From: Flagellimonas amoyensis
GTDB taxonomy: Bacteria > Bacteroidota > Bacteroidia > Flavobacteriales > Flavobacteriaceae
Length of the DNA stretch: 64,000 nt
NCBI RefSeq assembly: GCF_003058265.1
Contig: NZ_QBUK01000003.1
Coordinates: forward strand, 186,001 to 250,000
Reading direction: 5' to 3'
The translations under genes and the position numbers were made by a program. Below are positions 17,263 through 23,258 of the stretch, piece by piece; positions within the stretch are counted from its first letter, which is position 1; the number at the start of each line of letters is the position of its first letter. Under the pieces are notes generated by a model. That model ran no database searches. It was not told the origin of the DNA and saw only the letters and a list, made by a program, of their open reading frames with translations.

Positions 17263-17649
17263 TGGCTTTTTATTCCACAATATTTTTATTCTCGGACTTA
17301 TTATTAATAAAATCAAATAGTCCATTATTAAACTTACAATTAAATATATCCATTGATAATTTAAGTCAATTTTGTCTCCCAAATTTCCGTTAATAGATTC
17401 TCCAATTAACCAAGTTGGGACAATTCCTTTTGCGTAGTACAACATAAAATAATTCCACGAAAAACTTTGAAGTCCCGCAATTTTTGAAGTCGGTTCTGGT
17501 AAAGTCAAGTAGAGAACTAGAAAAAAGGCGATTTCAATTCCTAAAAGTAAAGTCAGCGACTTTTTTGTTTGATTAAGTCCAATGAAATTTTTACTCGGAT
17601 TTTTAAATCCAAATATTATCCACGGAATTAACAAGAGAATTGAAATCAT
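17245..17649 (-). CDS. Hypothetical membrane protein, AT-rich block
   Basis: A 134-residue protein with about three or four hydrophobic helices (1-15, 30-50, 65-80, 100-118) and no family I can name. It overlaps the previous ORF by four bases (ATGA at 17646-17649), so the two are a translationally coupled pair inside one cassette-like unit. Its last six codons (PAHNNV) and stop are encoded by the left arm of palindrome B, which suggests that the reading frame was fixed when the unit was built. Confidence 0.6.
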   Translation of the reverse strand: MISILLLIPWIIFGFKNPSKNFIGLNQTKKSLTLLLGIEIAFFLVLYLTLPEPTSKIAGLQSFSWNYFMLYYAKGIVPTWLIGESINGNLGDKIDLNYQWIYLIVSLIMDYLILLIISPRIKILWNKKPAHNNV

Positions 17650-17903
17650 AATTTTTCAGCCGTTCTTAAAATCCGTTTTCTATAAATCAAAAGTCCTATA
17701 AATGTCAGTCCGCAAAGAATTGCCAAAATGTGAAAGGTTCTTATTGCTTTGCATAAGTCAATTCCTGAAACCAGTGAGATACAATTTGTCAATTCACGTG
17801 TTTCGTACTTTAAACTTACCATTGAATTAAAAGCCATAAATTCAAATAATGGAATTCCGATTATTAGTATTATCAAGGTAATTATGTAAATCGTTTTTCT
17901 CAA
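17646..17903 (-). CDS. Hypothetical small membrane protein, AT-rich block
   Basis: An 85-residue protein with two membrane helices (about 5-28 and 56-76) flanked by basic residues, and a short extracytoplasmic loop with two cysteines (ELTNCISL and GIDLCKAI). The start is TTG at 17903. It is coupled to the following membrane protein gene by an ATGA overlap. Two small coupled membrane proteins could act together, for example as a toxin and its antidote or as an immunity pair, but nothing in the sequence proves it. Confidence 0.58.
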   Translation of the reverse strand: MRKTIYIITLIILIIGIPLFEFMAFNSMVSLKYETRELTNCISLVSGIDLCKAIRTFHILAILCGLTFIGLLIYRKRILRTAEKL

Positions 17904-17925
17904 TTATTCTCGGTTTTCAGCTTTC

Positions 17926-18053
17926 GCACAACGGTTTGTCTATGTTTTCATTGCGTGAAAATCCATAAGGATTTTCCGCCGTAAACTGAAGATAGCAAAT
18001 TTGCGAGGACTTTTCGATGGGAAAGTAAGGAGTAAGGAATTATAGTTGTTGAC
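17926..18053 (-). repeat. attC-like palindrome C with internal hairpin
   Basis: On the minus strand the left end reads GTCAACAACTATAA and the right end CATAGACAAACCGTTGTGC, following the pattern of elements A and B (AACAAC ... ACAA(G)ACCGTTG). The arms are less regular than in A and B. Inside lies a perfect 8-bp stem, GAAAATCC (17957-17964) and GGATTTTC (17969-17976), with a 4-base loop. Confidence 0.5.
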
Positions 18054-18061
18054 AACTGGTT

Positions 18062-18640
18062 TTATTTTATTATTTCGGTCAGATAAACAATTCCAAATAT
18101 CCATCCCACATAGAGTAGAGTATAAGTCAGCGAGTAAACTGCTGAAATTCCAATATCTCCTTTTGTATCTTTTGATTTATTAAAAACAAATTTCAACGCT
18201 CTAAAGAAAATCCAGTAAAGCATTGCCAAAATTATAAATAGTGAAAACCAAAAAATGACTTCCAAAACTATTAGCAATACCACAAACAATATCGACATTA
18301 CAATCCATAGCAAAATCGACAAAATCAGTCCGCCAATTCCATCTCCAACAGATGGTAATTCCATAGTTGGTCCAGTTCCGCTATTTGCTATGAAATTTCC
18401 ACTTTTAAAATCCTTAAATTTTGGAAAATTGTCAATCATTCCCATTCCAAAGTAAAGTCCATAAGTCATAAAGAGAAACAACGCGGTTGCTATAATTCCA
18501 AGTGACAAATATAGATTGGAAGTCAAACTCCGATTATAATTTACTCCAGTCAAATGAACAGTCAGAATTGTAATTCCGATTACAAGTAATGAAACTATAA
18601 AAACAGATTTCCCTTTCAGATATGGTTGTTTGGTTTTCAA
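18062..18640 (-). CDS. Hypothetical multi-pass membrane protein, AT-rich block
   Basis: A 192-residue protein with an N-terminal helix (about 12-30), a second (about 40-66), a soluble loop with a Gly-rich stretch (GTGPTMELPSVGDGIGG), and two or three more helices (about 105-150 and 165-188). I recognise no family. It is the most upstream gene of the AT-rich minus-strand series. Element C follows it and element D precedes it. No TAnnTTTG box is evident immediately upstream. Confidence 0.6.
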   Translation of the reverse strand: MKTKQPYLKGKSVFIVSLLVIGITILTVHLTGVNYNRSLTSNLYLSLGIIATALFLFMTYGLYFGMGMIDNFPKFKDFKSGNFIANSGTGPTMELPSVGDGIGGLILSILLWIVMSILFVVLLIVLEVIFWFSLFIILAMLYWIFFRALKFVFNKSKDTKGDIGISAVYSLTYTLLYVGWIFGIVYLTEIIK

Positions 18641-19077
18641 TTGAGAGTATTTTTGTCAGTTTGTTGGTAACGGCTGTTCAACCAAAATAATGGTTTTTTT
18701 GATGTGTAAGATATTTATAACAAAGTTATTATACACTTTTTGCCGAGAATTGTCATAAACCAAATATGCCACGTTGTTCTCTACCTACTTCTAATTTTCC
18801 ATGGAACATTTTGCATTGACCAAAGGCCGTAATGGAGCCAAAACCTTACAATTCCCATGCCTTCTATTTGCATACAGAAAAACTAGAGGAAACACCTGAA
18901 AAGGTGTAATGCCAGGTTTGATTGGCATGGTGGCCAAGGTTTTCGGTTATATCATCCACTACATCTTGACCCTTTACCCTCTTATCGGCTCTTTTTCCCT
19001 TGGCTATAAACCTGTATCTTTGCAGCCTTGGAAAAACTCCGGGCACTGAAATTGATTAATCATCTAATAAAAAAGAC
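18641..19077. other. Non-coding stretch holding palindrome D and the PPIase upstream region
   Basis: Element D (18666-18780) has minus-strand ends GAACAACGTGGCATA and GAACAGCCGTTACC, matching the pattern of elements A-C more weakly. Composition returns to normal after about 18785. A 32-codon plus-strand ORF (ATG at 18801) and a 25-codon ORF (ATG at 18832) look unremarkable. A TAnnTTTG box, TATCTTTG, lies at 19015-19022 in front of the PPIase gene; no good -33 TTTG is visible at the usual distance. Confidence 0.5.
19015..19022 (+). promoter_or_regulatory. -7 promoter box for the PPIase gene
   Basis: TATCTTTG fits TAnnTTTG and sits 55 bases before the ATG of the cyclophilin-FKBP gene. A TTG is present 12 bases upstream, closer than usual for the -33 element. 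Confidence 0.5.
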
Positions 19078-20010
19078 ATGCAAGACGGAATCTATGCAAA
19101 GTTCAATACCCCCAAAGGGGAAATATTGGTGAAACTCACCCACGACAAGACGCCGGGAACGGTAGGCAACTTTGTTGCACTCGCCGAGGGCAATATGGAA
19201 AATGCGGCCAAGCCCCAAGGCAAGCCCTATTACGACGGATTGAAGTTCCACCGCGTCATAGCCGATTTTATGATACAGGGCGGATGCCCGCTGGGCACAG
19301 GTACGGGCGACCCCGGTTATAAGTTCGATGATGAGTTCCATCCCGAACTTACCCACAACGGTCCAGGCGTACTTTCCATGGCCAATGCAGGACCGGGCAC
19401 CAATGGGAGTCAGTTCTTCATCACCCACGGCCCAACCCCTTGGTTGGACAATAAGCACACCGTATTCGGTTTTGTGGAGCATGGTCAGGAAGTGGTGGAT
19501 GCCATTGCCCAGGGCGACCAGATAGAAAGTCTGGAAATTGTCCGTGTGGGCGATGAGGCCCAGAACTGGAACGCCATCGAAGCCTTTAGAGTGTTCGAGG
19601 GCGCCAGGGAAAAACGTATGGCCGAGGCCAAGGCCAAGGCAGAGGCCGAAATGGAAAAATTGGCCGCTGGCTTTGAGAAGACCAATAGCGGACTTCGGTA
19701 CAAAATCGTACAGAAAGGAAATGGTCCCAAAGCGGAAAACGGGAAAATTGTTTCCGTGCACTATGAGGGCAGCCTCTCCAACGGACAAGTATTCGATTCT
19801 TCCTACAAAAGAAAACAGCCCATCGATTTTACCTTGGGCATTGGCCAGGTGATTGCTGGTTGGGAAGAAGGTATTGCTTTATTGAGCGTAGGGGACAAGG
19901 GCCGTTTTGTGATTCCATCACATTTGGCCTACGGTAGTGCCGGCGCCGGTGGGGTGATTCCTCCAGATGCCACCCTTATCTTTGATGTGGAATTGATGGC
20001 GGTGAAATAA
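19078..20010 (+). CDS. Peptidyl-prolyl isomerase, cyclophilin-FKBP fusion
   Basis: A 310-residue protein joining two unrelated proline isomerase folds. Residues 1-170 are a cyclophilin (FHRVIADFMIQGG, GSQFFITHGPTPWLD), a helical Lys/Ala/Glu-rich linker covers about 175-200, and residues 203-310 are an FKBP domain (VSVHYEGSLSNGQVFDSSY, IAGWEEGIALLSVGDKGRF, LAYGSAG). It has no signal peptide, so it should act in the cytoplasm in protein folding. The fusion is known from Flavobacteriia. A strong terminator follows at 20033-20060. Confidence 0.93.
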   Translation: MQDGIYAKFNTPKGEILVKLTHDKTPGTVGNFVALAEGNMENAAKPQGKPYYDGLKFHRVIADFMIQGGCPLGTGTGDPGYKFDDEFHPELTHNGPGVLSMANAGPGTNGSQFFITHGPTPWLDNKHTVFGFVEHGQEVVDAIAQGDQIESLEIVRVGDEAQNWNAIEAFRVFEGAREKRMAEAKAKAEAEMEKLAAGFEKTNSGLRYKIVQKGNGPKAENGKIVSVHYEGSLSNGQVFDSSYKRKQPIDFTLGIGQVIAGWEEGIALLSVGDKGRFVIPSHLAYGSAGAGGVIPPDATLIFDVELMAVK

Positions 20011-20032
20011 TCTTTGCGCCATTGACAATAAA

Positions 20033-20060
20033 AAAAAAGCTTCCGAAAGGGAGCTTTTTT
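20033..20060. terminator. Bidirectional rho-independent terminator
   Basis: AAAAAAGCTTCC, loop GAAA, GGGAGCTTTTTT: an 8-10 bp stem flanked by A and T runs, so it works on both strands. It ends the PPIase transcript and also follows the first micro-ORF (20059-20142, minus strand), whose stop codon touches the stem. Confidence 0.85.
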
Positions 20061-20142
20061 ATTTGGTACGGTTCACGCTTACCAAAAGCAGACAAAGGTT
20101 GAAGGCAAGCAAAAGAAGCAAAATGCTAAAAAATGTATTCAT
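20059..20142 (-). CDS. 27-residue membrane micropeptide, copy 1
   Basis: An ATG at 20142 opens a 27-codon ORF ending in TAA at 20059-20061. The peptide begins MNTFFSILLLL, is one hydrophobic helix, and ends LLLVSVNRTK. The next micro-ORF encodes a related peptide (MNTFF at the start, LSVNGSKK at the end), and such protein-level similarity argues for real translation. A single membrane helix with a short basic tail suits a small-protein regulator of a membrane complex or a type I toxin. A terminator directly follows. Confidence 0.6.
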   Translation of the reverse strand: MNTFFSILLLLLAFNLCLLLVSVNRTK

Positions 20143-20210
20143 GGTTATGGTGTTTACTGCATAACAGTTGAACGGGAAAATACCCTACCTATTGCCCAAA
20201 ACCTTTAAAA

Positions 20211-20297
20211 TCATTTTTTTGATCCGTTCACGCTGAGCACAAGCAAAAGCGCATTTACGACCAATAGAAAAGACAGTACTCCAAAAAAAGTGTTCAT
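20211..20297 (-). CDS. 28-residue membrane micropeptide, copy 2
   Basis: An ATG at 20297 opens a 28-codon ORF ending in TGA at 20211-20213. The peptide starts MNTFFGVLSFLL, continues as a single hydrophobic helix, and ends LVLSVNGSKK, paralogous to copy 1 located 68 bases downstream on the same strand. A promoter-like motif (CGCAACC, 14 bases, CTATCTAAAG at 20343-20373) lies about 45 bases upstream. It is too short for routine gene calling and was found only by comparing the two copies. Confidence 0.6.
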   Translation of the reverse strand: MNTFFGVLSFLLVVNALLLVLSVNGSKK

Positions 20298-20342
20298 GCA
20301 TTCATGGGTTTAATGGTTGTGGGGAACTATGTCAATCTCAAC

Positions 20343-20373
20343 CTTTAGATAGTGGGGGGGTGGAATGGTTGCG
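20343..20373 (-). promoter_or_regulatory. ECF-sigma-like promoter motif, copy 1
   Basis: On the minus strand CGCAACC (20373-20367) is followed after exactly 14 bases by CTATCTAAAG (20352-20343). The AAC-type upstream half and the TCTA-type downstream half resemble promoters of ECF sigma factors. The same two blocks with the same spacing recur at 57581-57611. It points toward the micropeptide genes. Confidence 0.5.
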
Positions 20374-20389
20374 TAAAAAGTGGAGAAAA

Positions 20390-20415
20390 ATAAAAAACCC
20401 GGACAATTGTCCGGG
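20390..20415 (-). terminator. Terminator of the cold-shock gene
   Basis: The 18-base perfect palindrome CCCGGACAATTGTCCGGG (20398-20415) is followed on the minus strand by a T-rich run. It lies 29 bases beyond the stop codon of the cspA-type gene. Confidence 0.85.
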
Positions 20416-20444
20416 CCTGATCTATAAAAAAGTGTGCTGGTACC

Positions 20445-20639
20445 TTAATCTATAACTTGTACGTTAACGGCGTTCAATCCTTTTTTACCTTGTTGTAGTT
20501 CGAATTCCACAACGTCACCTTCTCTGATTTCATCGATTAAACCTGAAACGTGTACAAAGTGATCTGTTTTTGAACCATCTTCAGTGATAAAGCCATAGCC
20601 TTTAGAATCGTTGAAGAATTTTACTGTTCCTTTACTCAT
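20445..20639 (-). CDS. Cold-shock domain protein (CspA family)
   Basis: A 64-residue single cold-shock domain, the usual family size being 65-70. RNP1 (KGYGFIT, 13-19) and RNP2 (HFVHVSGL, about 27-34) are intact, so it should bind single-stranded nucleic acid and act as an RNA chaperone. A TAnnTTTG box lies at 20669-20676 and a strong terminator follows the gene, so it is a monocistronic unit. Which member (CspA, CspC and so on) it represents is not meaningful outside Enterobacteria. Confidence 0.95.
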   Translation of the reverse strand: MSKGTVKFFNDSKGYGFITEDGSKTDHFVHVSGLIDEIREGDVVEFELQQGKKGLNAVNVQVID

Positions 20640-20668
20640 AATAAATGTTAAAAAAATTAAATGAGGAA

Positions 20669-20676
20669 CAAAGGTA
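20669..20676 (-). promoter_or_regulatory. -7 promoter box for the cold-shock gene
   Basis: TACCTTTG on the minus strand fits TAnnTTTG exactly, 30 bases upstream of the start codon, with an AT-rich leader between. Confidence 0.6.
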
Positions 20677-20722
20677 CATTTAATTTATTGATAATTAGGA
20701 TTTTTCGAAAATTTCTTGAAAA

Positions 20723-21361
20723 TCAAGCTGTAGGGTCCGGAGTCAACCGCAAATAGGGCTTCACTTCTTCCACACCTTTGATGAAAATTGTCTTGGCCTC
20801 TTCGGTGGGTATGGCTGGGCTCACTACTACTTTTTGTCCATGTTCCCAATTGGCGGGAGTGGCCACTTTATGGTTTGCCGTAAGTTGCAGGGAGTCCACC
20901 ACTCGGAGCAGTTCATAGAAATTACGCCCTGTGGATGCAGGGTAGGTGAGTGTCAGTTTCACCTTCTTGTCCGGTGCGATGATGAACACCGAGCGAACGG
21001 TAAGGGTATCGTTGGCATTGGGGTGGATCATATCGTACAGGTCGGAAACCTTTCTGTCCTCATCCGCTATGATGGGAAAGTTCACGGTCGTGTGCTGCGT
21101 CTCGTTGATGTCCTTGATCCATTCCTTATGGGAAGCGGCACCATCTACACTCAGGGCCATCATCTTCACGTTCCTTTTCTCAAACTCATCCTTAAATTTG
21201 GCCGCAGTGCCCAATTCGGTGGTGCAAACGGGAGTGAAATCAGCAGGGTGCGAGAACAAAATGCCCCAACCATCGCCTAGATATTCATAAAAATTAAGGG
21301 TTCCTTCGGAGGTCTCTGCAGTAAAGTCGGGAGCGGTATCGCCCAGTCTAAGAGTTGCCAT
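20723..21361 (-). CDS. 1-Cys peroxiredoxin (Prx6 type)
   Basis: A 212-residue thiol peroxidase that reduces hydrogen and alkyl peroxides. The peroxidatic cysteine lies in HPADFTPVCTTELG (about residues 38-51), and the C-terminal extension (VVSPAIPTEEAKTIF, KPYLRLTPDP) is the Prx6-type dimerisation arm. No second conserved resolving cysteine of the 2-Cys class is seen. It is a single gene with a TAnnTTTG box at 21399-21406. The leader contains AATACCCTAC, a 10-mer that also occurs near both copies of the ECF-like promoter motif. Confidence 0.94.
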   Translation of the reverse strand: MATLRLGDTAPDFTAETSEGTLNFYEYLGDGWGILFSHPADFTPVCTTELGTAAKFKDEFEKRNVKMMALSVDGAASHKEWIKDINETQHTTVNFPIIADEDRKVSDLYDMIHPNANDTLTVRSVFIIAPDKKVKLTLTYPASTGRNFYELLRVVDSLQLTANHKVATPANWEHGQKVVVSPAIPTEEAKTIFIKGVEEVKPYLRLTPDPTA

Positions 21362-21398
21362 ATATATCTTGTTTTAAAGTTGATAAATGAATACCCTA

Positions 21399-21406
21399 CA
21401 AATTTA
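21399..21406 (-). promoter_or_regulatory. -7 promoter box for the peroxiredoxin gene
   Basis: TAAATTTG on the minus strand, 38 bases before the ATG. AATACCCTAC (21390-21399 on the plus strand) adjoins it directly on the downstream side. Confidence 0.5.
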
Positions 21407-21594
21407 GTAGATAAATCAATGACTTCATTTAATTTCAGTTAAAAGTGTATTAAAATTGCCTCTTGTGCATTTTGATTGAATCTGTCAGTTCGAGTGATTT
21501 TTCGGAATAAAAATCGTATCGAGAACTAAAATTTTATGCCCCTTTGGAAATGTACCACTTCTTTTTGCGACCCAATGTTCGTAAATTTAAATTT

Positions 21595-22137
21595 ATGGAA
21601 AACAATCAACTGGAACAACTCCGTTACCCCATAGGAAAGTTTGAGGCCCCTTCGAACATCACAAAGGAACAATTGGACGAATGGATCAGTGTACTGGAAC
21701 ATTTGCCCCAACGCTTACAGGATTTGGTCAACCCACTTTCCGATGATCAATTGGAAACCCCGTACCGGCCCGGTGGGTGGACCGTGAGGCAATTGGTGCA
21801 CCACATATCCGACAGCCATCAGAACAGTTACATTCGGTTCAAATGGGCACTTACAGAAAGCAATCCTGTCATAAAACCGTATGATGAAAAAGGTTGGGCA
21901 GAACTTTTCGATTCCAGAACGGCACCCATTCAAATGTCCTTGGACCATTTAAAAGCGGCCCATGCCAAACTGGTCTATCTGTTAAAAGGGCTTTCCCAAG
22001 CGGATCTCAAGAAGACCTTCATCCATCCTGATGGAAATGTGGAATCCACATTGGAAGTGAACATAGGTCGCTATGCTTGGCACAGCAACCATCATTTTGC
22101 GCATATCGCCAATTTGGTACAACGGGAGGGCTGGTAG
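21595..22137 (+). CDS. DinB/YfiT-like metal-dependent hydrolase family protein
   Basis: A 180-residue four-helix-bundle protein of the DinB superfamily (YfiT branch, bacillithiol-transferase-like). The histidines likely to bind metal are in RQLVHHISDSH (about 64-74) and YAWHSNHHFAHI (about 163-174). The opening LRYPIGKFEAPSNIT is typical of this branch. I chose the ATG at 21595, since the upstream in-frame codons look non-coding. Thiol transfer is known for relatives, but Bacteroidota use of bacillithiol varies, so the substrate is open. It converges with the next gene. Confidence 0.87.
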   Translation: MENNQLEQLRYPIGKFEAPSNITKEQLDEWISVLEHLPQRLQDLVNPLSDDQLETPYRPGGWTVRQLVHHISDSHQNSYIRFKWALTESNPVIKPYDEKGWAELFDSRTAPIQMSLDHLKAAHAKLVYLLKGLSQADLKKTFIHPDGNVESTLEVNIGRYAWHSNHHFAHIANLVQREGW

Positions 22138-22164
22138 ATTGGCACAAAAGAAATTGGGGTCAAG

Positions 22165-22725
22165 CTAGGCTTGTTTCCATTTGATGTTACAACCCAGACT
22201 GGGTTTTTGATCGGACGGGATCGCTTTTCCTGCCAAAAGGGCATCCATGGCTGCCTTCAGGTCATTTCCGGTCAAGGGAATACCATTTCCGGGCCTTGAA
22301 TCGTCCAATTGTCCGCGATAGGCCAATTCCAAATCGGCATCAAAAAGATAGAAGTCAGGGGTGCAGGCCGCATCGTAGGCCCTTGCCACTTCTTGGGTCT
22401 CATCATACAGGTACGGAAAGGTGTATCCTTCCTCCCTTGCCTTCTCCTTCATCAAATGTGGGGCATCTTGTGGAAAATTGTCCACATCATTGCTGGAAAT
22501 GGCGATAAAACTGACTCCCTTGGCCTGATACTCCCGGGCGAGTTCGGAGATTTTGGGGTTCACATGGATGACAAAGGGACAATGGTTGCAGATGAACATG
22601 ATCACCGTGCCCTTTTCCCCACTGGCGTTTTTGAGGGATATGGTTTTCTCCGAAACGGTGTCCAAAAGGTCAAAATTAGGTGCCTTGGTCCCCAATGGGA
22701 GCATATTGCTGGGTGTCCTCGCCAT
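22165..22725 (-). CDS. Thioredoxin-like (AhpC/TSA-Redoxin) protein
   Basis: A 186-residue thioredoxin-fold protein. The active-site region reads MFICNHCPFVIHVNPK, a CxxC (CNHC) motif at about residues 46-49 followed by a Pro in the usual place; the later DFYLFDADLELAYRG is the typical TlpA/redoxin strand. No signal peptide, so cytoplasmic. Proteins of this CNHCPFV type are common in Bacteroidota as single genes of unknown substrate. Its own gene is monocistronic, bounded by a terminator upstream that belongs to the DUF3276 gene. Confidence 0.88.
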   Translation of the reverse strand: MARTPSNMLPLGTKAPNFDLLDTVSEKTISLKNASGEKGTVIMFICNHCPFVIHVNPKISELAREYQAKGVSFIAISSNDVDNFPQDAPHLMKEKAREEGYTFPYLYDETQEVARAYDAACTPDFYLFDADLELAYRGQLDDSRPGNGIPLTGNDLKAAMDALLAGKAIPSDQKPSLGCNIKWKQA

Positions 22726-22754
22726 GTGTGTTGCTTTTTGAGGTATAAAAATAA

Positions 22755-22795
22755 AAAACGGCCTGCGGAATGGCAGGCCGTTTTCGGTTTTTTTA
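22755..22795 (-). terminator. Terminator of the DUF3276 gene
   Basis: AACGGCCTGC (22757-22766) pairs with GCAGGCCGTT (22773-22782), a 10-bp stem with a 6-base loop, flanked by A and T runs. On the minus strand it lies just past the stop of the DUF3276 gene. Confidence 0.8.
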
Positions 22796-22805
22796 TGGGT
22801 AAATC

Positions 22806-23180
22806 CTAGATGTCGTCGAAATCCACATCGGTAAAACTTTCGGTAGTGCTCCCGTTTTCGCTTACCGTGGTCTCTTCTTCTTTCTTGAAATCCTTCTGGT
22901 GGCGTTCGGATATCACTTCCTGTCCCTTTTCATCGATGATGTAATCCATCATCTCATCCATGATCTCCTTGAAGGCAGTAAAGTCTTCCTTGTAGAGATA
23001 GATTTTGTGTTTCTTGTAATGGAAGGAACCGTCGTCATGGGTGAACTTTTTGCTTTCGGTGATGGTCAGGTAATAATCACCTGCCTTGGTGCTCCTCACG
23101 TCAAAAAAGTAAGTTCTTCTTCCAGCCCTTAAAACTTTTGAATAAATCTCTTCCTGATCCATTATATCTTTCTCGCCCAT
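22806..23180 (-). CDS. DUF3276 (PUR-alpha-like) nucleic-acid-binding protein
   Basis: A 124-residue protein of DUF3276, a Bacteroidota-specific family with a PUR-repeat fold related to eukaryotic PUR-alpha. The core matches the family (SKVLRAGRRTYFFDVRSTK, YYLTITESKK, IYLYKEDF) and is followed by an acidic tail (TDVDFDDI). PUR proteins bind single-stranded DNA and RNA, so a cytoplasmic nucleic-acid role is likely. The start may be either of two close ATG codons (23180 or 23162). Confidence 0.9.
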   Translation of the reverse strand: MGEKDIMDQEEIYSKVLRAGRRTYFFDVRSTKAGDYYLTITESKKFTHDDGSFHYKKHKIYLYKEDFTAFKEIMDEMMDYIIDEKGQEVISERHQKDFKKEEETTVSENGSTTESFTDVDFDDI

Positions 23181-23258
23181 ATGGTATAGTGTATTTAGAA
23201 CAATGTTGAATTACACTACCAAAAATGTAAAAAAAATGCTAATTCAGCAAGTTTTTTA

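Noticed and set aside
15000..18790. Insertion sequence or prophage remnant
   Set aside because: The AT-rich block has no transposase, integrase or phage structural gene, and the repeats lie between each pair of genes rather than only at the ends.
18801..18909. Two short plus-strand ORFs of 25 and 32 codons
   Set aside because: They overlap in different frames, have no hydrophobic or conserved pattern, and no second copy supports them, unlike the micropeptides at 20.1-20.3 kb.
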